From Quillaja saponaria (taxonomy: Eukaryota > Streptophyta > Magnoliopsida > Fabales > Quillajaceae), in contig CM055611.1 in NCBI GenBank assembly GCA_029379385.1, positions 868,001 through 932,000 on the forward strand: a stretch of 64,000 bases of DNA, in the 5' to 3' direction. The position numbers and the translations under genes are program-made. The notes beneath the pieces were generated by a model. That model was not told where the DNA came from and ran no database searches. It saw only the letters and a list, made by a program, of their open reading frames with translations. Positions 14,001-23,076 of this stretch are shown here, in pieces (position 1 is the first letter of the stretch; each line of letters starts with the position of its first letter).

Positions 14001-14960
14001 CAAGCACAAAGGTTTACCCACCAAAAGTCAGGAGGTGCTGCTACAAGGAAAGAAGCTTACTGCCAACAAAACCAAAACACTTCTTGGCAGAAAGACAAGA
14101 GGAGCAGAGGCAACATGGAAGGCCCAAAACAGAGTGGTATCCCTTGGAGTGAAGAGGAATTGATTTCCGTTTCCAGGACCATTGGATTCAAGCTGAGCAT
14201 GAGGTAAATTCCATGGAAGAATTACAAAGAAGAGCACGGCAGAGATGGTTTGGAAGAATAAGAAAACAACACACATAGAAGACGGCACCACAAAACTCAT
14301 GTAGCCAAGGAAACAGGGCATCACACGGCTGCGATTCATGGAGGTCAAGAAGGATAATACGCTTCTATGGATTAAAAGGCAGAAAATAGTGTAAAAGAAA
14401 GAAGAACTAGACCCCTCCCAGTGAACAATTTCTGAAGAGTCTAGAACAAGGGAGGAAGGAAGCTCACGGCACCAAAAAAAAATATCTCCTCCTCCCTAAA
14501 GCTAAGTCGGTTCTTAGGTACAAAGATACAGAAGAATAAATAATTAAACAACACACACCACAATATAAAATTGTTAAATTAAAAGGTTTAAATTTAAGGT
14601 CTAAATTTATGTGTGTGCATATATATATATTTATATATATATATACATATATATTATAATTATTTTCTAATTGATTTCTTTTTAGTTTTCACTCAACAAT
14701 AAATTTACATAAACATTTTTCAAGTTTTAAGTTACCCAATAATGTAATAAAGATTAATTCATAATTACATGTACAAATATACCAATGTTTGTTTATTTAT
14801 TTATTATTATTTCTTCGCATAAACTTTTATTCACCTCGTCTCACTAAATTACTTATAAATATATATATATATTTAAATATACGTAAAAATATCGAATTCT
14901 GAGGGTTATAACATTTACTATCTTAATAAGTGTCTTATGAGTATCCGTTAGAACAATCCT
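11096..14960. mobile_element. Mutator-like MITE split by a later LTR insertion
   Basis: Relative to copy A, copy B carries an insertion with imperfect terminal inverted repeats. The left end reads GGATTTTTCTAAC and the reverse complement of the right end reads GGATTGTTCTAAC. Looser pairing continues for about 50 bp, including a shared TAAATATA..AAATTT stretch. Without the nested LTR the element is about 200 bp. The flanks TTTTTTAAT and TTCTTGGAT look like decayed copies of the 9-bp TTCTTTGAT found at the empty site in copy A (about 7422). A 9-bp duplication and this TIR type suggest a Mutator-like MITE; the family name is an inference. Confidence 0.6.
11251..14913 (-). mobile_element. Long solo LTR (3.66 kb, Ty3/gypsy type) nested in the MITE
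   Basis: The element begins TGTCACACCCCC and ends GAGGGTTATAACA. Read on the minus strand it starts TGTTATAACCC and ends GGGGTGTGACA, typical of long plant gypsy LTRs of the Tekay/Del kind. It is flanked by an exact 5-bp duplication, TTTAC at 11246-11250 and 14914-14918. I see no second LTR copy, primer-binding site, gag, protease, reverse transcriptase or integrase inside, so it is best read as a solo LTR. Open frames at 13719-14348 lie within LTR sequence and are not taken as genes. An AT microsatellite lies near 14619-14655. Confidence 0.82.
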
Positions 14961-17119
14961 TCTTGGATAATGCTTTATGGTTATGATTTATGAATTCAGC
15001 AAAGTTAAACGGATTCCTTTCATTTATACCACTACATTGATTTTTAATTTTTTCAATAATAGTTTAGTAAAACAATATTTTCTATTTGTTGAATCCCAAA
15101 CAAAAAAACTGAATAATTACCAAATCAAAATATTATGATATTTTTTTAGCAATTGAATATTTCTTTCTTTATTAACAAGACAACAAAGATTAAGTGTGGT
15201 AGGACGCGAAGTGCACTCTTAATATGAAAATATAAGTTAGAATTTTGAAACAAATAATTATTGAGAGATTTATATTTATATCTTAGTGGCGACATAACAT
15301 AAATAAGAAAATTTCCGAATTTTAAGAATTGAAAAAATAAAGGGGAAAATGGTGTAAAATGCAAAAGATGAGCAGTCAAAAATGGCGTTGAACAAAGCTG
15401 AGGCTTTCAAGAGTGTTACAAGAATCTCTTGTTACTGCATTTGGCATTTCCTTGCATTGCATGCCGTTCTTGAAATTCCTTCCTGTGGTTGACCTTCAAC
15501 TTCCACGTGGCACGCGTATGATGAGCCATCCCTAACTCACCATCCCCACTCTCTGTTTGGCCTGTGGGGGTATTCTTGTCATTTCATCATAAGAAGCTAA
15601 TAACGGCACTCTGTGCGCCCCTAGGATAGGATCCTTGCCTTTTTACGCGTGCGACCGGCCGAAACGGTGGCACAATAAACCTCCGCTCCTAACAACTTGT
15701 TAATAACTACTACCTATAAAGCAGTCACAAGAATTTGACTTGCAAATTGCAATTATTATTTATTAGCAATTAAAAATAAAATAATCTTCTGATTTATTCT
15801 TGGTGCATGCAAATCCCCAATACCAATACCCTTTGCAAAATTACTTTTGTTTTGATCTTCTTATGTATTTATTATGCCTGCAACTTGGACTAAATGCTAC
15901 GTTAATTCTGTAGATCGATATGCAAGCAATATATGTTTGCATATGCTAATTTTGTCGATTTAATAATTCCTTTATTTTTCTTATTATAATTAATTTATAA
16001 TGAGATCTTTGAGATAGATAAATGTTATTGTAATTATAAAAATATTATTATTTAAGTAATAATTTTTTTGGACATAGATAGTTTTTTATATAAATAAACA
16101 AAATATTAATTTGTAAAAGTGGAGTACTAACTTATAATTATATATAAATATTTACCATATTAATAAATAGGAGATTCGAATATTAAACTTTGTAATTTCA
16201 GCACCTTTATTTTAATGAGTTGAACTTAGAACTTATCACTTAATTAATAATTCAATTATCACGATATTATAAATAAAATAAGATAAGTATTTAAATATTT
16301 TTTATTATTTTTTCGAGTGTTGATGTAATCTCTTTATCATTTATGAGTGACAAGAAATATGATAAAGAGGAGGATGGTGACTTGGAGGCCACAAAATCCA
16401 GCTCTAATTCTCTAAATAAAAAATTTTCAATATTTTATGAAAATATTGAGAATTTCCAAAACATGAAGTCTACAAGGATCATCCCATTCCCATCTCAATC
16501 AATTTCTTTATATGGGTGACGATCGACTGTACAATCTTCCAAGAGAATAATTCCATCAAATTAGACAAAGGAAACCATCAAATCCATCATGTTTTGCAAC
16601 TTGCCATGGAATGCATATTATGTCTCAAGAGATATATCCAAAATGGAAAAGACAATTATATTTGGATCCTTATAGTTTTTACTTAAAATTTTAATATCAC
16701 CCCTTATCTTCTTATTTAATTAACAATTTAGTACAAATTAGTTTTTTAGCACACCAAGAACTTGTTTGGCACAACGATATATATGATTGGAATAATATAA
16801 ATTAATTCAATACATTTTGCGGTATTAATTAAGTAATATAATATTTTTTGACATTTTTATATTATCATGTCATTATTACATGACAAGAATTCAAATTTTA
16901 CTATATGAAAATAGTCAAAATTAAATAGTTAATTGAATAGCAGCAACGAGAATCATTATATAATTACAATTAGAAAATAGAATTTTTTACTTGTTTAGAT
17001 ATTATATATATAATTATTTTTATTATATCTCAACAAGTGTATTTAGAATATTTCAAAAGAACCATCTAGGTGTTAACTACATAATAATATTTGGCCAAGG
17101 AAAAATAAGATCTCAATCT

Positions 17120-17700
17120 TGAATATTAACCATGAGATAAATTAAAAAATTAATTAACAAGATCTCTTCTTATGTTTGATTGAATAGAATCTCCTTTCTG
17201 ATACATATAAGATTCTCCTTTTTTCCTTTTTTATTTTCCTAAAATAGACTAAATTTATTCCCATTTTTCTTAGAAAATTATTTGTAAACTAAAATCATCA
17301 ATTCAATTATAAATAAAAAAATCATATAAAACGAGTTATTTTGTCGCCGCAAAGGGACAAACCTTTAATTCTTTAAAAACTTAATCAGACTCATATCTAA
17401 ACAATATAATACTCCTTATAGAACCAAACAAAAGAAAATCATATAGAAAAATGTGAATGACATTGAGTGAAATGAAATATATTTCTAGAAAATATGAAAT
17501 TAAAAAAATCCATCTGGGACCCATTTAACATCACTAAGTTTGCGCAGAAATATCCGCTTCATCTCTGCGTGGCAACCGGAAAGTCTGGTCACCAAGCCGC
17601 GTTCGTCGTTCATCTCCCTCCCTTTTTTTATCTGCTATCCCCAAACCCTCAAGTCAATACCACCACACACACGCACAGAGCCGCAAACTCAGTCCGAGTG
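17120..17700. promoter_or_regulatory. Upstream region of the methyltransferase-like gene
   Basis: This is unique AT-rich sequence between the end of duplication copy B and the leader of the gene at 18013. Composition shifts to GC-richer, CT-rich leader-like sequence at about 17530-17900. I see no coding gene. The exact transcription start cannot be placed from sequence alone. Confidence 0.4.
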
Positions 17701-17708
17701 TTCGAGTC

Positions 17709-17738
17709 ATGGCCTCCACAAAACTGAACAACCCATAA
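17709..17738 (+). promoter_or_regulatory. uORF 1 in the leader of the gene at 18013
   Basis: ATG at 17709 opens a 9-codon frame (MASTKLNNP, stop TAA at 17736). It lies 275 bp upstream of the main start codon in a leader-like region. It could reduce initiation downstream if it lies inside the transcript. Confidence 0.45.
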
Positions 17739-17780
17739 GAGAAACTCTCGCTTGCTTTCTCTCTCTAAAATTTCACTACC

Positions 17781-17900
17781 ATGTCTTCCCGTTTTGCCCC
17801 TCAATTCCCTTCCTATTTCCCAATCTCTAACCCTCTTACATCCAGAAGATCAGCCATAGTCGGAGCCAATCATACCTCTGCCCGTTTCTGCTCCCGCTAA
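17781..17900 (+). promoter_or_regulatory. 39-residue uORF 2 in the leader of the gene at 18013
   Basis: ATG at 17781 opens a 39-codon frame ending TAA at 17898-17900, 112 bp before the main start codon. The peptide starts MSSRFAPQFPSYF and ends ANHTSARFCSR. It does not overlap the main frame. By recall, Arabidopsis genes for this methyltransferase-like family are listed with conserved-peptide uORFs (CPuORF46/47). I could not compare the peptides, so that link is a hypothesis. Confidence 0.5.
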
Positions 17901-18012
17901 CAAATTTTCTGGGTTTCGATTTTCCCGTTTGCCATCTCTTCAAATAGCAAAGCAAAATTGTTTATTTGATTTCATATAATTTTTTTTCTCAAAGGGTACA
18001 TTTCAAACAGCC

Positions 18013-19557
18013 ATGGAGCATACCACAGGGAAGTCCAGCTTTCTCAGGAATATTCTGGTACGGTTGCTGTTCTTCGGCGTTTTCTTAATCGTCGTCCGAT
18101 TTGCTTACGTCATTACCATCACCGGTGAATCTTGTAATGTTAGCGACTTCTGTTTCTTTTCCATGCCGGAAAGTTTCAACTTTGTTATCGCCGGCGCCGG
18201 TCCGGGAGCTTCGGCTATTACATCACATAACGCCGTTCAATCCACCGTAGGTGGATCAAAGCAGCCTGACCTCTATACCAGCAAAGATTGGATCAAGTCC
18301 GTTCATTTCTATTCTTCAGTGTTTCAAGATCTGATCTCTGAGGGTTATCTTTCTCCGGAATCGAAGTCGTTGTGCGTGGAGACACCGAATGGGCAGGAGG
18401 TATACGCATTGAAAGAGATGGGAGTTTCGGACGCTATTGGAATTTCGAAGAAAGCTTCGAAGCCTCTGGTGACAAAAGGTGAGGGACATCGGATGCCGTT
18501 TGATGATAATACATTTGACTTCGTTTTCTCCGGTGGTGGTCGGCTGGACAAGTCATTGCAACCGTCAGATTTTGCAGCTGAGATTGCTAGGACGCTTAAA
18601 CCCGAAGGGTTGGTGGTGGTCCATACAAAGGCTAAAGATACGTATAGTTTCAATTCATTCATTGATTTGTTTAATTGTTGCCAGTTAGTGAAATGGCATG
18701 ACATAGATGGGTTTGATTCATCAATGCCTTATATTCGTGAGATTGTTCTGAGAAAACAAGGTGATGGTTATGGTCGCGGGGTTGGAAAATCAGATGGAAA
18801 TTCTGATGCTAAGTGCTCGGTTCCGGGGCATAAACAAGAAATAGTTAGGAATGCAGAGCCTTTGATTATAGAGGAGCCATTGAAGCCGTGGCTTACTTTG
18901 AAGAGGAATATAAAGAATGTAAAGTATCTTCCATCAATGGTTGATATCAGCTTTAAGTCTAGGTATGTGTATGTGGATGTTGGAGCTCGAAGCTATGGCT
19001 CTAGTATAGGGAGTTGGTTCAAGAAACAATACCCAAAGCAGAATAAGACCTTTGAAGTGTATGCAATTGAGGCTGATAAGTCTTTTCACCAAGAGTATGG
19101 ATTGAAAAAGGGAGTCACTTTATTGCCTTATGCGGCATGGGTGAAGAATGAGACCTTAACCTTTGAAATTAATGGAGACCCTAGACAGAAAGTTCAAGAT
19201 AAAGGTAGAGGAATGGGTAGGATTCAGCCATTGCAGTCATCTGGTGATTTTGATGGTGAGGTGGATAAGATTCAAGGCTTTGATTTTGCCAATTGGTTGA
19301 AGAGCATTGTCTCGGAGAAAGATTTTGTTGTGATTAAAATGGATGTGGAAGGAACAGAATTTGATTTGATTCCAAAACTGTTTGAAACTGGAGCTATTTG
19401 TTTGGTGGATGAGATTTTTCTTGAATGTCATTATAATAGGTGGCAAAGATGTTGTCCTGGGCAGAGGAGTCCGAAGTATGAAAAAACATATGGCCAATGC
19501 TTGGAGCTGTTTACTTCTCTTAGAAAAAGTGGAGTTCTTGTTCACCAGTGGTGGTAA
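18013..19557 (+). CDS. Membrane-anchored methyltransferase-like protein (FkbM-type C-terminus)
   Basis: An intronless 514-residue protein. The ATG at 18013 (context GCCATGG) is followed by a basic tail and one membrane segment at about residues 13-36, suggesting a type II Golgi or endomembrane protein. Residues about 118-205 resemble a class I methyltransferase fold of the Methyltransf_11 kind: the MPFDDNTFDFVFSGG strand and the ARTLKPEGLVVV strand. Residues about 316-500 resemble FkbM-type methyltransferases: YVDVGARSYGSS as motif I, YAIEADKS as the acidic motif, then VIKMDVEGTEFDLIPKL. The first half lacks an obvious glycine-rich SAM motif (its equivalent is LCVETPNGQEV), so it may be degenerate. 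The substrate is unknown. Two uORFs lie in the leader. Confidence 0.88.
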   Translation: MEHTTGKSSFLRNILVRLLFFGVFLIVVRFAYVITITGESCNVSDFCFFSMPESFNFVIAGAGPGASAITSHNAVQSTVGGSKQPDLYTSKDWIKSVHFYSSVFQDLISEGYLSPESKSLCVETPNGQEVYALKEMGVSDAIGISKKASKPLVTKGEGHRMPFDDNTFDFVFSGGGRLDKSLQPSDFAAEIARTLKPEGLVVVHTKAKDTYSFNSFIDLFNCCQLVKWHDIDGFDSSMPYIREIVLRKQGDGYGRGVGKSDGNSDAKCSVPGHKQEIVRNAEPLIIEEPLKPWLTLKRNIKNVKYLPSMVDISFKSRYVYVDVGARSYGSSIGSWFKKQYPKQNKTFEVYAIEADKSFHQEYGLKKGVTLLPYAAWVKNETLTFEINGDPRQKVQDKGRGMGRIQPLQSSGDFDGEVDKIQGFDFANWLKSIVSEKDFVVIKMDVEGTEFDLIPKLFETGAICLVDEIFLECHYNRWQRCCPGQRSPKYEKTYGQCLELFTSLRKSGVLVHQWW

Positions 19558-21660
19558 CGGCCTGATTGGTAACAATTTTTACATTTTCTGTAACTTTTTC
19601 TTTCTCGTAGTTGTTTTCCTTTTCCCACCAATAGAGAAGATGTAGTTCTTTTCCTTGTCCAGATAAGTTCGTTGTAAGAAATGCACCTGAAAATGAAATG
19701 TTTACATTACATTAAGTTTCTTGGTTTCATTCGTCTCTTCCTTCAAAAATAAAAATTCCTTTTTTGTACTAGTATATTGTGTATCAGTTATCCACGATTT
19801 TGATTGTGATTAACCATTTCATCGGGCTTCTGGTTGCTGTGTACTTTGAGTTTCGATTCTGATTTGAATGACAAAATTCTAGTTCTTGTTGGACATGTGG
19901 CTCTCCTTAGCTATGGTTAGAGTTTATGACCTGTTGACACACAGAGTAAGAGTGAACTGAACTTGGCATTCATAACTCTACTGTCCAGAGTAAGAGTGAT
20001 CTTAAGTAGGTTTTTTGACTTTGAAAGTTTGAATAATAATCCTAGAAACTGACATTCCTGAAATCTAATACAAAACTTACCTATTGCAGAGTATCCGACC
20101 TATTAAGATTATGAACTTCGATTTCTTCTTCCCTAATAAAAACCTTCCTTTTACTAGATTTAGACATATACTATGTGCTTTCTGTTTCTTCTTCTTCTTT
20201 ATTGTTTCCAGGCTGCTTGCTGATTCTCAATTGCCTGTTTTGATTTATAAAGAAACTGCTGCCTCTTTTGAGTTCATCACTGCCTTTGTCTGCTTGTTTT
20301 TGTTAATTTGGTTTTGCATGGTATTAAGCAGTTTGTTGTCAGTTTCATTGATTGAGTGCACTATTATGATCTGTAAATGGTGGGGAAGTCATATCCTGGA
20401 TATCTGTCTCATTTTCATGGATAAGTTTCAAGTTTTTAAAAGTTTACTGAAGCATCCATTGAAAGTAGATATATTTCAGTAACATGGTAGCTGAAAGACA
20501 ATGCGTCCCTATAGGGAGAAGAAGAGACAATTCTTTCTGCAATAACGTATTTACTTTGAGAAATCTGATTTGATAATGTTCGGCAAAAACAGAGACTTTT
20601 CTGCCTTTTGGCATTTGACAGAAGTATACAGTGAGCTGCCTCCGTAGAGGTCCAGTGGGGCTTTTGGTTGTTCAAGTAGAACTTACAGGATGCATGGGAG
20701 AAGGGATAACTAGAATGTGCTGTTGACTGACAGCCAAGAAATTGAGACAAGATTTCCCAATCATTAGTTGCCAGTTACCACCCAGCTGGATGTTTGTTTG
20801 TTTTTGCTTCTTTTTTTTTTTTTTGCTTGGTTCAACCTTTGAGTCATGTTCTGAGGTTTGGTGTATTCTAAACTTTAATTTATTTTTTTAGGTAAAAAAT
20901 ATCATGTGCCACAAATATCCAAACAAAATCGTACATGAGAGAAAAGAATCCAAACAAAATCAGATATAAGAGAAAAGAATCCGGTGATTGATTCAGTATT
21001 GAAAAGAATCCGGTAATTAATTAAGATTCTGTAAAGATGGATAAATCATTTATAACAAGAAAATAAAAAAAATTATATTTATTGGAGTAATCATCTTTGC
21101 TTTTTGGTGGCTGCTCCATGACTCGTAGTTATTTTGATACACTCTAAACAAGTAAAGTATTTTCATTACATATTAAATGTTTTGTACCAATTTATTTTTT
21201 ATTTTTAAGTCAGGTTTGTAGTAGTATGTTTATATACAAGAAACAAATTAATATGTTACTTGGTTTGGTGTTAAATTACTCAATTGGCATATATTGGATT
21301 CAACTCTCTTTTACTATCTTCCTAGCACAATTTTTAGAGAAATTTTCAACAACTTTTTAAGAGTCGAGGAAGTTAGCATTTGCAAGCATAAATAACATTT
21401 AAGTTCTTAATGAAACTTAATCAATTTCATCATTAACACTTTCAAAATTAAAGTAGTACTGCAAATTTTACGAATTTGGATCCTCTCTTGTCATAAAAGA
21501 AGTTATATCTGGACAAAAAAAAAAACATAATATTTTCTCTTTTACAAGTGTGTTTAATTTAAAAATAAATTTAATTATAAAAAATTTTCTTATGTCTATT
21601 TCTTTTAAACATGAATTCTTCGTGTTTCAACAAGAATATGAGAGGGTTTGAATCCCTAAT
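19558..21660. other. Intergenic region downstream of the methyltransferase-like gene
   Basis: This presumably holds the 3' UTR of the preceding gene (first few hundred bases). A 132-codon frame at 20084-20482 is rich in Phe and Cys from T-rich sequence and shows no domain, so I do not call it. A short tandem repeat lies at 20919-21009. The rest is AT-rich with nothing recognisable. Confidence 0.4.
20919..21009. repeat. Three-unit tandem repeat of about 31 bp
   Basis: Units at 20919-20949, 20950-20980 and 20981-21009 all end GAAAAGAAT. The first two share CCAAACAAAATC at the start and the third starts CCGGTGATTGATTC. The first two differ by only a few bases; the third is more diverged. Confidence 0.75.
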
Positions 21661-21662
21661 TT

Positions 21663-22031
21663 TTATTTTTTTTGGTACATCTGAAAGTAAAGCAAAGCAG
21701 AAGAAAAGACTAATGCGAAGAGTACACCAACTGCATCAGCAAGCAGATAAACCTCCAGAGAAGGAGGGTGTTTCCAAACATGAAGACCATTACTAAGAGT
21801 TTGTCCTTGCTTCGCAAGGTGATCAGCACTAAAATTTGCCTCCCTATAACAATGGGTAAGAGTGCTGGACCATCCCTGCTCATTAACAATCTGCAGCTCA
21901 AGATCAAACTGTCCATGGGGTGAGTTCCAACATCTGCATAATGGATTAAAGAAATTGCTTCCTTTGAGTCCAATTCTATGTGTTACCCCCATCAGTATTC
22001 AACTTTAGCCAATTACTAGTCGGTGGTGTCC
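21663..22031 (-). pseudogene. LINE-type RNase H domain relic
   Basis: Read on the minus strand from about 22031, the sequence gives WTPPTSNWLKLNTDG, the hallmark start of the RNase H domain (RVT_3) of plant LINEs and related proteins. It then jumps to IELDSKEAISLIHYADV, LILSCRLLMSRD and, after a frameshift near 21868, to WSSTLTHCYREANFSADHLA and a PPSLEVYLLADAVGVLF-type tail. The central part of the domain between NTDG and ELDSKEA is missing. With the deletion and the frameshift it cannot encode a working nuclease. It is most likely a dead, truncated retroelement fragment. Confidence 0.8.
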
Positions 22032-22581
22032 AAGACAACGGAATTTGTAGGATATTTGAATCCTTCACATGAATTATCTCTCTTATTACCTATGTGGCTC
22101 ATACTAAGAAAAAAAAATCACAAGAAAATAAAGTCACACTGAACACTTTTTTAAATTATTAAATGAACTTTCCTAACAAGTTTTTATTTATCGTAAAGTG
22201 TCTAACTAAGAAATATGAAAAGAAACTAGATACGACAATCTTTTTTATTTATCATAAATATTGTACATATTTAGTACCTACTTAATTTAAAAAGTTTAGA
22301 ATGAGATTTTATTTTTCCTTCAATTTTTTTTATATGATCTATCTTTTTATTTTTTATTATCAACAAACCATCTAAAAATTTCTACCTACACTTAGCATCA
22401 AAGTTAAATTCATGTGAGATTTTTTATAAAAATTTTACTTCAAGTATAAATACTCCATTCGTTTTATTATTTTCTTAAAACTACAATGCACACATGTCTC
22501 CTTATATTTCAAAACTTCAAAAAGAAAATAAAAATTTTATTTTTATTGGAGTAATAATCTTTGCCTTTTTGTAGAAAGGAA

Positions 22582-23076
22582 CTAAAATAATTCAATTCCT
22601 CCATCGCCACTTTGGGCATAAGTGGGATAGATATCCCAATGACAATCTCCAACTCCAGTCGACAAAGGACAATGTGGTTGGCTAGAACCAGCAGCTACAA
22701 AATCTCCAATCTTATTTCTCCCTTGCCATACTCTACAACTCAATAATTTGTTGCGATCTTGATTCTTGATCATGTAACTTATTCTGTCTAACAGTTTGAC
22801 GTGTATGGCTTCTTTGCGTCAAAAAATAACTTTTTCTCCAACTGCTGATATTTTACATAAAATGCTCATAGGTACAACACCACCTAAGATATTATAAAAA
22901 TATACGTCAACAGCAGCAATATTGTCAGTTATTGATCGAAACCCCTTTTTTATTTTAACCCTAACATCATTCCATACTTTTCTTATGCCGTTTGTTATGC
23001 TCCTAAACAAGCTTGCTTCTGATGATGGAACAAACAAGCTTATTATAATTAGCGATGCAAAGAGTTTTGCATTCAT
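22582..23076 (-). pseudogene. S1/SPH-like secreted peptide gene with in-frame stop
   Basis: On the minus strand, ATG at 23076 starts MNAKLFASLIIISLFVPSS, a clear signal peptide with likely cleavage after SSEA. The mature part runs to VYFYNILGGVVPMSILCK and EKVIF, where a TGA at 22819-22821 stops it (85 residues). The same frame then continues open for 78 more codons, including LLSCRVWQGRNKIGDF and GDCHWDIYPTY, and ends TAG at 22582. The order of hydrophobic strand, cysteine, Cys-x-x-W-Q-G and Cys-x-W-D near the C-terminus fits plant self-incompatibility protein S1 homologues (SPH), small secreted proteins that are usually intronless. The family call is by motif order, not by alignment. Readthrough or a short intron around the TGA are alternatives. 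Confidence 0.6.

Larger units (their letters stand above)
9620..17119. repeat. Tandem duplication unit, copy B
   Basis: This is the second copy of the unit at 5457-9619, starting directly at the junction. It is 7500 bp because of a composite insertion at about 11095-14960; without it about 3.63 kb remains. The right end matches the right end of copy A up to CTCAATCT, then diverges into unique sequence (TGAATATTAACC). Small indels and substitutions separate the copies throughout. One is an extra A near 9852 that breaks the frame that is open in copy A. Confidence 0.9.

Noticed and set aside
13719..14348. Overlapping frames of about 100 codons
   Set aside because: They lie inside the long solo LTR and show no retroelement or host domain.
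20084..20482. 132-codon Phe-rich frame after the methyltransferase-like gene
   Set aside because: Composition follows from T-rich DNA; apparent membrane segments are an artefact, and no homology is recognised.
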